DNA of 14,125 nucleotides from CAIVAT01 sp038212325 (GCA_038212325.1 JBBQUQ010000089.1:1-14125); one strand, 5' to 3'. Numbered from the stretch's first letter, positions 5,641 through 13,827 are shown. Notes: generated by a model from the letters alone, not told the origin. A program made the numbers and translations.

Positions 5641-8595
5641 CTATATTGCGATTTCACTGTTTATCAATGCGTCATACATCACCTCCACCGGGTGCAGCGC
5701 CTTTCGGCCCGTTCCGTCCATGATCTGGTGGCGGCAGGAAGTGCCGGGTGCAACGATGATCACCTCCGGCGCGGCTTTTCTGACTTCAGGGAACAGCACA
5801 AGTTCCCCGACTTTCATCGACACATCGTAATGTTCCTTCTCGTAACCGAAGGATCCGGCCATACCGCAGCAACCTGATTTTATCTCCTCCACCCGGTAGT
5901 TGACGGGAATTGACAGCATTTTTTTTGTCGATTCAACCGATGCCAGTGCTTTCTGGTGGCAATGGCCGTGGAGTTTTATGACCTTTTCCTTATCTGTAAA
6001 CAGCTTTGAAGCAGGGTTTGCATGATTACTGATAAATTCGTCGAACATCACAGCGTTTTTCGCCAGTTTCACCGCTGCTTCTTTCAGCGCCGAATCCACA
6101 AGTTCAGGGTATTCATCACGGAAGGTAAGAATGGCGGATGGTTCAATGCCGATCAAGGGAGTTTCATCGGTGATCAGATTCTTTAGCCTGCCAACATTGA
6201 CGTTGGCCAGTTTTTTTGCTTTCCTTAACAGCCCTTTAGAAAGGTAAGCGCGTCCGCTTTCACCGTGGTCGGGAATGATCACCCTGTAGCCAAGGGCATT
6301 TAACAATTTTATGGCTTTGATGCCAATTTCGACATCATTATAGTTTGTGAATTCATCGGCGAACAGAAATACTGTGCCCCCAGGTGCGGTTCCTGGCATA
6401 TACTTGTTGTTGTTTTTAGCGGCCCATGCACGCAGGGTGGTTGAATACAAAAGCGGAATACTGCGTTGAGATGCAAATCCGAGGCTTTTTTTTGTGATCC
6501 GGGAAATGAATTTATTTTCCTGGAAGAAATTGAAGATGGCAGGGGCGATACTTCCTAATTGATTGATTCGTGTGATGTTGGCGATCATTCTCGATCGTAG
6601 CGGAATTCCGTTGGCGTCGTACCAGTGTTGCAGAAATTCTGCTTTTAATTTGGCGATATCCACGTTCGACGGGCATTCCGACTTGCAGGCTTTGCAGGAG
6701 AGACACAGATCCATCACTTCATATATCTCTTGGTGGTCAAACGGGTTCTCTTTGGATGAATTTGTAAGAAATTCCCTTAAGATATTGGCCCGGGCACGAG
6801 TCGTGGTGTTTTCATCCTTGACTGCCATGTATGATGGGCACATGTAACGGCCAGTAACGACCGTGTTGCGGCAGTCGCCCGACCCGTTGCATTGTTCCGC
6901 TGCCCGCAGGATGCCATGGTTTTCTGAAAAGTCGAATACCGTTGGAATTTCGCGCACCGGTTTCCCCGGATCGAATCGCAGGCTGGTGTTCATTTTCGGA
7001 GTGTCGACGATCTTATTGGGATTGAAAATATGGTTTGGATCCCAAAGGTCCTTGATCTCCCTGAAAAGTTCATAGTTTTTTTGCCCCAGCATAAGCGGGA
7101 TGAACTCACCACGCAGCCGGCCATCGCCATGTTCGCCCGAAAGAGATCCGTTGAATTTCTTGACAAGTCTTGCCGTCTCAAGCGCCACAGTGTGAAAAAG
7201 TTCAACATCTGCAGGGTCTTTGAGATTCAGCACGGGTCTCAGGTGCAATTCGCCCGACCCAACGTGGGCGTAGTAAACGCAATCGAGGCCAAGCCGGTCG
7301 AGCATCTGGTTGAATTCCTCGATATATTGAGGTAAAACACCAGGGCTCACTGCGGTATCTTCAGTAACCGGAACCGGTTTCCGGTCGCCTGGATAATTGG
7401 AAAGCACGCCCAGTCCAGCCTTTCGAAGGTCCCACACTTTTTTTACATCCGGTGGAAATATGATCGGGAAATGATACCCCAGGCCGGCTGAACGCATTTC
7501 AGCCACCAATTGTCCGTATATTGCCATGATCTCCTCACGCGTGTCGCGGGCAAATTCGATGATGAGTACGGCTCCCGGATCGCCCTGGATGAAAAAACGG
7601 TTCTGCCGTTGGGTGATGTTGTCGCGGGTGCAGTCCATGATTGCCTTATCCATCAGTTCGACCGAACCCGGCTCGTATTTCAGGGCTATAATATTGGCTT
7701 TCAGAGATTCGGCGATGGTATGGCAATGCACACAGATCAATGCTTTTTCCTTTGGCGGCAATGGAACAAGATTCAGCTTGATTTCGGTCATGAACATCAG
7801 GGTGCCTTCGCTGCCGGCGATGAGGGTGGAGAAGTTGAAACCTGATGTTTCATGTGTGTTGAAAAGTTCACTTTGCAGAAGCAAGTCAAGCGCATAACCG
7901 GTGTTTCGCCGGTGGATTGACGGATCGGGGTACTCCCTGCGGATGTTTTCCTGGTTACCTGGATCTGAAAGAATGTTGCGCATCTGCCTGTAGATGTCGT
8001 TTTCAAGGCTTTTTCCATTGCATTTTTCCGCGAAGTCGCTGGTGGAAAGTCCTTTGAACTCTACCTCAGAGCCGTCGCTCAGGAAGCCGCTGACTGAAAT
8101 AACATGATCGCGTGTGCTGCCGTAAAGGATCGAATGGGCCCCGCAGGAGTTATTGCCAACCATGCCGCCCATCATGCATCGGCTGGATGTGCTGGTTTCG
8201 GGGCCAAAGAAGAGCCCGTGTTTTTCAGCAACCTTGTTGAGTTCGTCAAGGATGACTCCGGGTTGCACCCTCACCCAATGTTCTTGCACGTTGATCTCCA
8301 GGATGCTGGTCATGTGCCTCGATACGTCGACGACGAGACCTGGTCCGACAACCTGACCTGCCAGTGATGTACCGGCTGCCCTTGGGATGAGCGGGATCTT
8401 CGTTTCAAAGGCAAAACGTATCAGCCGCTGAATGTCCGCGGCATTTTTTGGGCGGGCCACCCCAAGCGGAACCTCACGGTATGCAGAGGCATCGGTGGCA
8501 TAAAGCAGCCGTTGGGCATCATCGGTAAAGATTTCGCCTTCAATCTGTGCCTGCAAACCGGCAATCTGAATTCGAAACTGTTTATTATCTGTCAT
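5641..8595 (-). CDS. FAD-binding and Fe-S-binding dehydrogenase, probable D-2-hydroxyglutarate dehydrogenase (YdiJ/D-lactate dehydrogenase type)
   Basis: The 984-residue protein fuses a GlcD-like FAD oxidase to a GlpC-like iron-sulfur and CCG-domain part, the usual size and layout of the YdiJ group. FAD-binding motifs are 'PRAAGTSLAGQ' (71-81), 'VGNNSCG' (146-152) and 'GSEGTLMF' (261-268). The oxidase C domain has 'HVGSGELHLRP' (444-454) and 'GEHGDGRLRG' (487-496). Iron-sulfur cysteines are C569, C575 and C586, then C631, C634, C637 and C641. The C-terminal part has 'HCHQKA' (878-883) and 'GCCG' (908-911). It should oxidise a D-2-hydroxy acid and pass electrons to a quinone or other acceptor. 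The start ATG overlaps the old stop of the upstream gene (ATGA), so it was translationally coupled. The upstream DUF1338 gene, whose family makes D-2-hydroxyglutarate, favours that substrate over D-lactate or glycolate. The family is firm; the substrate is inferred. Confidence 0.9.
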   Translation of the reverse strand: MTDNKQFRIQIAGLQAQIEGEIFTDDAQRLLYATDASAYREVPLGVARPKNAADIQRLIRFAFETKIPLIPRAAGTSLAGQVVGPGLVVDVSRHMTSILEINVQEHWVRVQPGVILDELNKVAEKHGLFFGPETSTSSRCMMGGMVGNNSCGAHSILYGSTRDHVISVSGFLSDGSEVEFKGLSTSDFAEKCNGKSLENDIYRQMRNILSDPGNQENIRREYPDPSIHRRNTGYALDLLLQSELFNTHETSGFNFSTLIAGSEGTLMFMTEIKLNLVPLPPKEKALICVHCHTIAESLKANIIALKYEPGSVELMDKAIMDCTRDNITQRQNRFFIQGDPGAVLIIEFARDTREEIMAIYGQLVAEMRSAGLGYHFPIIFPPDVKKVWDLRKAGLGVLSNYPGDRKPVPVTEDTAVSPGVLPQYIEEFNQMLDRLGLDCVYYAHVGSGELHLRPVLNLKDPADVELFHTVALETARLVKKFNGSLSGEHGDGRLRGEFIPLMLGQKNYELFREIKDLWDPNHIFNPNKIVDTPKMNTSLRFDPGKPVREIPTVFDFSENHGILRAAEQCNGSGDCRNTVVTGRYMCPSYMAVKDENTTTRARANILREFLTNSSKENPFDHQEIYEVMDLCLSCKACKSECPSNVDIAKLKAEFLQHWYDANGIPLRSRMIANITRINQLGSIAPAIFNFFQENKFISRITKKSLGFASQRSIPLLYSTTLRAWAAKNNNKYMPGTAPGGTVFLFADEFTNYNDVEIGIKAIKLLNALGYRVIIPDHGESGRAYLSKGLLRKAKKLANVNVGRLKNLITDETPLIGIEPSAILTFRDEYPELVDSALKEAAVKLAKNAVMFDEFISNHANPASKLFTDKEKVIKLHGHCHQKALASVESTKKMLSIPVNYRVEEIKSGCCGMAGSFGYEKEHYDVSMKVGELVLFPEVRKAAPEVIIVAPGTSCRHQIMDGTGRKALHPVEVMYDALINSEIAI

Positions 8596-9355
8596 TTCAT
8601 TGATTTCAGAAGGTCAAACCATTCCGGTGAACTGTTCAGGGAGCTAAACTCAGGCTGGCTTGCCAACCTGCCCTTGTCGGCAAATCCTTATGATATTGCA
8701 ATTTTCAGCTGGGCCATGGCTGTTTTATTTTCCGATCTCCGTGCCAGCATGATTGCACCCATGTAGTTGGGCAACAGACCAGGCTCAGGTATGCCAGCAC
8801 TTCGCACAACGCGCTTCGTACTCCCCAATTTTTCGTTTCCACCATTTCAAATCTTCCGATTGCAGCGCATGCGTTAACTCCTGCTTCTCTTCTTCCTCCA
8901 GCATGCTGATTTTGCGGCGGTATGCAAATGCGGTTTGTATCAACCGGGTATAAAGAGCGCACTTCATGCATCAGTGCTGTGACGATCTCTTTTATTTGCT
9001 CTCCCGCCAGCCCGGTTTTCGAGTCATTTGACCCTACGAGGATGTAACCGAATTTTTCAGCGAGATCTTTGTACATTGTCAGCGGTAACAAGCCGCTGCC
9101 ATGCGGGTCGAACGAAATGATTACCGGGTACAAATATCTGCCGCTTTCGACCCTCTCTGCATGGGGCGGGGCGAAGGACGGAATAAATAATGCATAACTT
9201 TTACCAGCAGCACCTGCGCATTCCATCTTCTCACGGATCACCCCTTGCTTGGGCAGGGAGGTCGAAACATGTCCCTGCCCGGCCCCATCATTTGAACAGG
9301 AAACAATCACCGTGAGAAAGAAACTTGCAGCAATAAGTTTAATCGAATTGCTCAC
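8592..9355 (-). pseudogene. Decayed alpha/beta-hydrolase lipoprotein gene with deletion, frameshift and stop
   Basis: The gene starts at GTG 9355, overlapping the upstream stop (GTGA). It encodes a lipoprotein signal with Cys20 in 'TVIVSC', then the N-terminal half of an esterase/depolymerase-like alpha/beta-hydrolase: 'YLYPVIISFDPHGSG' (74-88), 'AEKFGYILVGSNDS' and 'SLYPVDTNRI'. Near 8927 the homology jumps frame into 'FAYRRKISMLEEEEKQ', a helical C-terminal segment. The expected GFSGG-type nucleophile elbow and the rest of the catalytic core are missing. A further frame change near 8770-8810 leads into 'NYMGAIMLARRSENK', which meets an in-frame TAA at 8688-8690 and then reaches the original stop TGA at 8592-8594. 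All three leftward frames are thus used in turn. The final TGA overlaps the ATG of the dehydrogenase gene, so this was once the middle gene of a coupled operon. A short lipoprotein fragment may still be made from the first frame (to 8705). Confidence 0.75.
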
Positions 9356-10158
9356 TTCTTGTAAAAGTTTGTGGATTCAAATATCTTGTCCGCCGATTTT
9401 GCAATGAATCCACTGTATAACTTTCCATCGCTGTCGGGATATCGTTTTGCAAATTCATAATAACAACCGGGAATCTCCCGCTCTCCCTCGGTGAAGCCGA
9501 ACCTGACCATACCGGCCCGAATACTTGATTGTTCAAGCAATTCATCGGGTGTTCCCTGCACTTCGCCGCCGGCATCATTCAGTAAAAAGCCATTTGACTT
9601 AAGAAATGTGTTCACCTTGTGGATGGTGTCCAGCTTTTTCAGGTGGTTGATGCTCACGGTAAAATGGTTTGCACAAAAGCCATTCACATAAAGCCATGCA
9701 GCATACTCCGATTCAGAGCGCAATTTCTCGTACAACTCAAACGATGGAGCGCCAGATACATTTCCTGCATAAATCAGGTCATCAGAATCGCAATGGCCTG
9801 ACGGAATCCGCGAAACCCAATCACTGACAGTCTGTTGCAGGATTGGGCTGAACTCCTCTGTGAGCAGTTCGCTGATGAAAACACGTGGCGCCTCGCTGTC
9901 GGTCCGATGCTCAAAATGTTTGGCATACAGTTTTTTCGCTTCGAAATGGTAATCTCCAATATATTCATAACCGTTCTTCAGGAATACGCGGGCGAGTTTA
10001 TCTACGCCAATGTCGGGATGCCTGAAGGTGCGAAATGCAATGTGGTCGTTGATAACGGTTTCACCTTCAGCGATGAAGAGGTCATAAACTATTTTTGTGG
10101 AAGGATTTTGGCTGGTATAACCTGCCCAGAGCCGGTTGAAGATATCGGTATGTGTCAT
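9352..10158 (-). CDS. DUF1338 family protein, probable 2-oxoadipate dioxygenase/decarboxylase (HglS-like, short form)
   Basis: The 268-residue product belongs to the DUF1338 family. A characterised member, HglS of Pseudomonas putida, is an iron and oxygen dependent enzyme that turns 2-oxoadipate into D-2-hydroxyglutarate in lysine breakdown. Numbering from ATG 10158, the motif 'NDHIAFRTF' gives His39 and, four residues on, Arg43; 'ANHFT' gives His165; 'YYEFAKR' gives Glu235. These fit the two-His, one-Glu metal site and substrate-binding Arg known for HglS. The protein is much shorter than the roughly 450-residue proteobacterial form, as in a short subgroup. The frame extends 7 codons upstream to a TTG, but the ATG at 10158 is preferred because a promoter-like element covers the TTG. 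The stop overlaps the next gene's GTG by 4 bases. The downstream FAD/Fe-S dehydrogenase would use its product. The family assignment is strong; the substrate is inferred. Confidence 0.8.
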   Translation of the reverse strand: MTHTDIFNRLWAGYTSQNPSTKIVYDLFIAEGETVINDHIAFRTFRHPDIGVDKLARVFLKNGYEYIGDYHFEAKKLYAKHFEHRTDSEAPRVFISELLTEEFSPILQQTVSDWVSRIPSGHCDSDDLIYAGNVSGAPSFELYEKLRSESEYAAWLYVNGFCANHFTVSINHLKKLDTIHKVNTFLKSNGFLLNDAGGEVQGTPDELLEQSSIRAGMVRFGFTEGEREIPGCYYEFAKRYPDSDGKLYSGFIAKSADKIFESTNFYKK

Positions 10159-10176
10159 TGGTTTCGGTTTTGATGC

Positions 10177-10184
10177 CAAAAATA
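10177..10184 (-). promoter_or_regulatory. Candidate -7 element for the DUF1338 gene
   Basis: Read leftward, TATTTTTG matches the Bacteroidota TAnnTTTG element. It ends 18 bases before ATG 10158, and its last bases overlap the alternative TTG start, which argues against that start. No clear TTTG -33 partner was found. Confidence 0.4.
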
Positions 10185-10229
10185 CGGAAAAGAACTATTT
10201 ATCCTGGCCGGTATTTGGTGTAAAAGCAC

Positions 10230-10237
10230 TATTTTTG
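10230..10237 (+). promoter_or_regulatory. Candidate -7 element upstream of the broken epimerase-like gene
   Basis: TATTTTTG matches TAnnTTTG and lies 59 bases before the ATG at 10297. A TTTG occurs at 10214-10217, but the 12-base gap is shorter than the usual 19-21, so the assignment is weak. Confidence 0.25.
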
Positions 10238-10296
10238 ATATTTGTATAACAACCTGTAGTTCTCATATGATCTTGCAGAAGTAAAAAAACTAAACT

Positions 10297-10568
10297 ATGC
10301 AGACAATATTGGGTGCAGGCGGTTCCATTGGCATCGAACTGGCTAAAGCGCTTCCAAAATATACAACCGATATCCGGCTTGTGGGGCGAAATCCTAAAAA
10401 AGTGAATGATTCTGGTTGGTAAAAGCCGTATCCATTTTCGTTCCTCTTTTTGCCGAACTTTATGAAATGCGCTATCAGTTTGCCCGTGAGAATCGTTTCG
10501 GTTTTATCCCGACGACATACGAGCAAGGTGTAAAGGCAATTATCCGCCGAACTTTATTATTTTTGTAA
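10297..10568 (+). pseudogene. Remnant of an NAD(P)-binding SDR/epimerase-like gene with internal deletions
   Basis: From ATG 10297 the frame reads 'MQTILGAGGSIGIELAKAL' and 'TDIRLVGRNPKKVN'. This is the first strand, the GxGGxIG dinucleotide-binding loop and the second strand with a basic NADP-type position, as in extended SDR/epimerase proteins. It stops at TAA 10420-10422 after 41 codons. From about 10410 another frame carries a plausible C-terminus of the same family, 'AVSIFVPLFAELYEMRYQF', then 'NRFGFIPTTYEQGVKAII', ending at TAA 10566-10568. The family is normally about 310-330 residues, so more than 200 are lost. A second small deletion is likely between 'YQF' and 'NRFGF', where relatives have extra residues before the FGF..T.Y.EG motif. 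No function is expected. The assignment is by motif only, but both ends fit one family. Confidence 0.75.
10558..10565 (+). promoter_or_regulatory. Candidate -7 element for the acyl-CoA dehydrogenase gene
   Basis: TATTTTTG matches TAnnTTTG and ends 26 bases before the ATG at 10592, a common leader length in this phylum. It lies inside the last codons of the broken epimerase-like gene. No convincing -33 TTTG was seen. Confidence 0.4.
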
Positions 10569-10591
10569 TTTGGTTCAAATAAAAATAGATT

Positions 10592-12136
10592 ATGCCCACA
10601 GGAAGAAAGCCATCGGCAGGGGAATTGCACCATCCGCAAGTTGCTGAAGAACAGGCTCCGTACCATTTGGTTCTGAATGAATTGAAGGCCACGATGCACA
10701 AAGTGTTCAGGACCCCGCGGGAAACTGACCGGCTCACCTTGCCGCGCGGAATTCCTGAAGGTGTGCTGAACGAGATCATGGCACTCAATCCACTTTCGGT
10801 ATCCATACCTGTTGAATTTGGTGGCAGGGGAGGCCGGATCGATGAAATACTTGCAATGCTTTCTGCCGCATCCTATGAATCTCTTGCTCTTTCGCTTACC
10901 CTTGGAATTAATTCGGGATTGTTTATTCAGCCTGTGGCAAAGTATGCAAAAGAGGAGGTAAAAGGGGAAATTTTCAACAGGTTCATGAACCACCGGAACA
11001 TGGGGGGACTGATGATCACTGAACCCGATTTCGGAACTGATGCACTTAACATGCAAACCCGGTTTACTGATCATCACGGGCATTTTCATCTTCAGGGAAC
11101 AAAACACTGGGCCGGGCTTACCGGTGCTGCAGATTTCTGGCTGCTAGCGGCGCGGGAAATGGCGCCGGGCGGGGAGCTAAAGCGCGACATTGATTTTTTT
11201 ATCTGCGATACAGCCCGGCCAGGGCAAAAAATTGTTGTTGACGAACTATTTGATAACCTTGGGTTGCACCAGATTCCTTACGGCCGCAATCGCATCGATG
11301 TCCTAATTCCTGCATCGCACCGCCTGGTTCCAAAAACCACCGGCATCAAGTTACTCCTTGACTTGCTGCACCGCAGTCGGCTTCATTTTCCCGGCATGGC
11401 GCTTGGATTTATACAACGAATGATGGATGAGGCCTTTGAACACTGCCGTCAGAGATCAGTTGGCGGACAGAACCTGATTGAATATGACCAGGTTCAGCAG
11501 CGGCTTGCACGACTTCAGGCATCTTTTACGATTGCTTCAGCCATGTGTGCCCACAGCAGCCTTAAGGCAGGCCTTGAGCACGACCTGTCGGCCAGCGGCA
11601 TGGTGGCCAATTCTATGAAGAGTTATGTCACTGACCTCATGCAGGAGGCTGCCCAGTCGCTTGTGCAACTTACCGGGGCCAGAGCATACAGGTTCAACCA
11701 TATCGGCGGCACGGGGATTGTCGACAGTCGGCCATTCCAGATATTTGAAGGCTCAAACGACATGCTGTACGCCCAGGTGGCAGAGGGATTGGTTAAACGG
11801 ATGAAAAAAGCCAGGGAGCATCACCTCCTCAGTTTTCTCAGGCATTACAGGCATACTGAACATGCGGCGAACGAGTTGCAGGATCTGCTCCCGTTTAGCT
11901 TCAATAGCCAGTTATCCCAGAGGAAACTGGTGGAATTGGGAAAGGTGATTACCCGGATCATCTCCATGGACATGGTTATTTCATTGAGTGATAAAGGTTT
12001 CAGGCAAGATCTGATTGATAACGCCCTCGTTGAGCTCAGGCATGAAATTTCCGGGTTGTTAGGCTCTTTTCACATGATGTCAACACCGGAAATTGTTGAT
12101 GATTACAAAGATGGCAGTTCCTGGTTTTATTTGTGA
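10592..12136 (+). CDS. Acyl-CoA dehydrogenase family protein
   Basis: The 514-residue product has the standard order of the acyl-CoA dehydrogenase fold: N-terminal helices (to about 135), a beta domain with 'GLMITEPDFGTDA' (139-151) and 'GTKHWAGLTGAADFWLLAAR' (169-188), and C-terminal helices with 'LTGARAYRFNHIGG' (360-373) and 'RPFQIFEGSNDMLYAQ' (380-395). Glu386 in 'FEGSND' sits where the catalytic base of the family lies, so activity is plausible. The enzyme would oxidise an acyl-CoA at the alpha-beta bond with FAD and an electron-transfer flavoprotein. It is longer than the common 380-residue enzymes, through about 45 leading residues and roughly 110 trailing residues after the core, recalling long-form members such as very-long-chain enzymes. 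It is the sole rightward gene here, with no CoA ligase, ETF or hydratase beside it. The substrate cannot be told. The 30 bases after the stop contain no visible terminator. Confidence 0.88.
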   Translation: MPTGRKPSAGELHHPQVAEEQAPYHLVLNELKATMHKVFRTPRETDRLTLPRGIPEGVLNEIMALNPLSVSIPVEFGGRGGRIDEILAMLSAASYESLALSLTLGINSGLFIQPVAKYAKEEVKGEIFNRFMNHRNMGGLMITEPDFGTDALNMQTRFTDHHGHFHLQGTKHWAGLTGAADFWLLAAREMAPGGELKRDIDFFICDTARPGQKIVVDELFDNLGLHQIPYGRNRIDVLIPASHRLVPKTTGIKLLLDLLHRSRLHFPGMALGFIQRMMDEAFEHCRQRSVGGQNLIEYDQVQQRLARLQASFTIASAMCAHSSLKAGLEHDLSASGMVANSMKSYVTDLMQEAAQSLVQLTGARAYRFNHIGGTGIVDSRPFQIFEGSNDMLYAQVAEGLVKRMKKAREHHLLSFLRHYRHTEHAANELQDLLPFSFNSQLSQRKLVELGKVITRIISMDMVISLSDKGFRQDLIDNALVELRHEISGLLGSFHMMSTPEIVDDYKDGSSWFYL

Positions 12137-12166
12137 GATGAGGTAAGGAATTACACGAAGAACTGG

Positions 12167-12907
12167 TTAGTTTTTATTCCCGACCGGCAACATATAGTTG
12201 ATCCCAAAATTAATACCCCCATAGATGTTATGTGAGGAATGATATTCCCCCGATGAATAATCAGGTATTTGCCAGTCAGGGGCATTGATATCTATAATTC
12301 CATACGCCATGGTCATTCCGACATTAAGGAACAGATTTGAGGCAACCCGGATTTCTGCTCCTAAATCGATGCGACCCATGATGTCCAGTGAATTGTACCT
12401 GCCGGTAATTGATTGCTGGCCCACCAGGATTGTTTGGGAGGAATCGGGCAGGGTGTGATAGTAATCGAATACAGCGCCATCTTTTAAATACTGCTGGGAG
12501 GCTGAGAGCAACAGGTTACACTGCGGTCCGGCCATCAAATAAAAGTTAACTGCGTCGCCTTTGCCAATGTATTTAAACATCAATGGAATTTGAAGATAAT
12601 TGAGCCTGATATTTCGTTGATAGGCAGAACCATCGTGCGTGCCTTTATATTTCTGCCCCAGTTTTGTAAATCCGATCTCCGTTTTCAGTCCCACCCGTTT
12701 ATTAAAATCAAAACCGATATTTACATTGCCGCAACCACCGAACGTGGCAACATAGTCCAGTTCAAAGTCGAGACCATAATTGTTCTGGTTGGTAATGACA
12801 GAAGTAAGTCCGGTTAAGGACAATCCGAAACAGAGTTGTTTTTGAGCCGGAAGTGTGCCTGAGATTAATATCATGGCAAGGATAGCACCTGGTAGCAAAT
12901 TTTTCAT
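12167..12907 (-). CDS. PorT-like outer-membrane beta-barrel protein
   Basis: The 246-residue product has a signal peptide (1-21, cleavage likely after 'LPA') and then alternating polar and aromatic strands typical of an 8-10 stranded barrel. The stretch 'LNYLQIPLMFKYIGKGDAVNFYLMAGP' splits into 'LNYLQIPLMFKY' (102-113) and 'NFYLMAGPQ' (121-129), the recurring signature of the Bacteroidota outer-membrane beta-barrel (PorT-type) domain. 'DLGAEIRVASNLFLNVGM' fits a late strand pair. The frame is open for 18 more codons upstream to 12961. ATG 12907 is chosen because it puts the signal peptide at the very N-terminus and because a good promoter lies between the two possible starts. Its role is unknown; such small barrels are often structural or adhesive. 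It converges on the acyl-CoA dehydrogenase gene with a 30-base gap. Confidence 0.85.
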   Translation of the reverse strand: MKNLLPGAILAMILISGTLPAQKQLCFGLSLTGLTSVITNQNNYGLDFELDYVATFGGCGNVNIGFDFNKRVGLKTEIGFTKLGQKYKGTHDGSAYQRNIRLNYLQIPLMFKYIGKGDAVNFYLMAGPQCNLLLSASQQYLKDGAVFDYYHTLPDSSQTILVGQQSITGRYNSLDIMGRIDLGAEIRVASNLFLNVGMTMAYGIIDINAPDWQIPDYSSGEYHSSHNIYGGINFGINYMLPVGNKN

Positions 12908-12931
12908 GACGTCGGTCTGGTTTCTGTGCCG

Positions 12932-12962
12932 CAAACTTAAGCGAAAATAAACTAAAGGCAAC
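12932..12962 (-). promoter_or_regulatory. Promoter of the outer-membrane barrel gene
   Basis: Read leftward, TAAGTTTGC (12939-12931) matches the Bacteroidota -7 element TAnnTTTGC. It is preceded at exactly 19 bases by GTTG (12962-12959), three of four bases of the TTTG -33 element. Transcription would begin some 20 bases before ATG 12907. This supports that start over the longer frame from 12961. Confidence 0.55.
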
Positions 12963-13121
12963 CCCGTTTTTCGAAGTGGCCCGTACTTTATTTTTATGGA
13001 AGATATTTAGGCTTGATCTGGCAGAGGATCTTTAGTTTTAAGGAGGGTCAGGAACTGAACAAGCATCATATGGCAATGGGAGTCAATAAAATTTGTACTT
13101 TTAACGAAAAATTTCCTTTCA

Positions 13122-13766
13122 ATGGAAGCATACCGTAAAATCTTTGAAAACAACAAAGCCTGGGTGCAAAGCAAGCTGGCTGCCGATGAAAATTTTTTTA
13201 AAAACCTGGCCTTTGATCAGAAGCCAAACTTTCTATACATAGGTTGTTCCGACAGCAGGGTGCCGGCCAACGTGATCATGGGGCTGGATGAAGGTGAAGT
13301 GTTTGTTCACCGGAACATTGCCAATCTTGTGGTTGGCGCCGACAACAACATCAATGCCGTGATCCAGTATGCTGTGGAATATCTCGGGATAAAGCATATC
13401 ATTGTATGCGGCCATTATGGATGCGGCGGTGTGAAGGCGGCCATGCACCCTACCGATATGGGGCAGTTGAACAGTTGGTTGCAAGCCATCCGCGACGTTT
13501 ACCGCATCCACCAGGATGAGCTCAACGGGATTGAGGATCCGCATGAGAAATATAACAGGCTTGTTGAACTGAATGTGATCGAACAATGCGTGAATATTGC
13601 CAAGATCGACCATGTTCAGAGAAAATGGAACCAAATCGGTTTTCCTCAAATCCATGCGTGGGTGTACGACCTTCACAACGGACTGCTGAAAGAGCTTGAC
13701 ATTGACCTCCAGGTTTATTTCTCCAGTATTCGCAGTATTTATGATTTGAATATGCCTGATGGTTGA
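13122..13766 (+). CDS. Beta-class carbonic anhydrase
   Basis: The 214-residue protein interconverts CO2 and bicarbonate in the cytoplasm. All zinc-site residues are present: Cys42 and Asp44 with Arg46 in 'GCSDSRVP' (41-48), and His98 and Cys101 in 'CGHYGCGG' (96-103). This numbering coincides with the well-studied E. coli enzyme Can. The Asp44-Arg46 pair is the gate used in type II beta-carbonic anhydrases. Length and the motifs 'VHRNIANLV' and 'LGIKHIIVCGH' are usual for the family. The ATG is preceded by an AT-rich leader; TACTTTTA at 13096-13103 matches seven of eight bases of the -7 element and is a weak promoter candidate. The ketoacyl-ACP synthase-like gene starts 61 bases downstream on the same strand. 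Bicarbonate supply for acetyl-CoA carboxylase would make sense next to a fatty-acid gene, but this is only a guess. Confidence 0.96.
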   Translation: MEAYRKIFENNKAWVQSKLAADENFFKNLAFDQKPNFLYIGCSDSRVPANVIMGLDEGEVFVHRNIANLVVGADNNINAVIQYAVEYLGIKHIIVCGHYGCGGVKAAMHPTDMGQLNSWLQAIRDVYRIHQDELNGIEDPHEKYNRLVELNVIEQCVNIAKIDHVQRKWNQIGFPQIHAWVYDLHNGLLKELDIDLQVYFSSIRSIYDLNMPDG

Positions 13767-13827
13767 TTGTATTCGTTATGAGATTGCTGCGATTTATGCA
13801 TGATGACTAACAGACAACCATGAAACT

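Noticed and set aside
8785..8967. A separate 60-residue helical protein (leftward)
   Set aside because: Its residues continue the decayed hydrolase gene in another frame; the homology jump near 8927 marks its real edge, not a start codon.
10159..10179. TTG start of the DUF1338 protein at 10179
   Set aside because: An ATG follows 7 codons later, and the TAnnTTTG element overlaps the TTG.
10592..12136. Glutaryl-CoA dehydrogenase role linking the acyl-CoA dehydrogenase to lysine breakdown
   Set aside because: No glutaryl-CoA-specific residues could be recognised, and the extended ends do not fit that enzyme.
12908..12961. Longer N-terminus of the outer-membrane barrel protein from 12961
   Set aside because: It would bury the signal peptide behind 18 charged and polar residues and place the promoter inside the gene.
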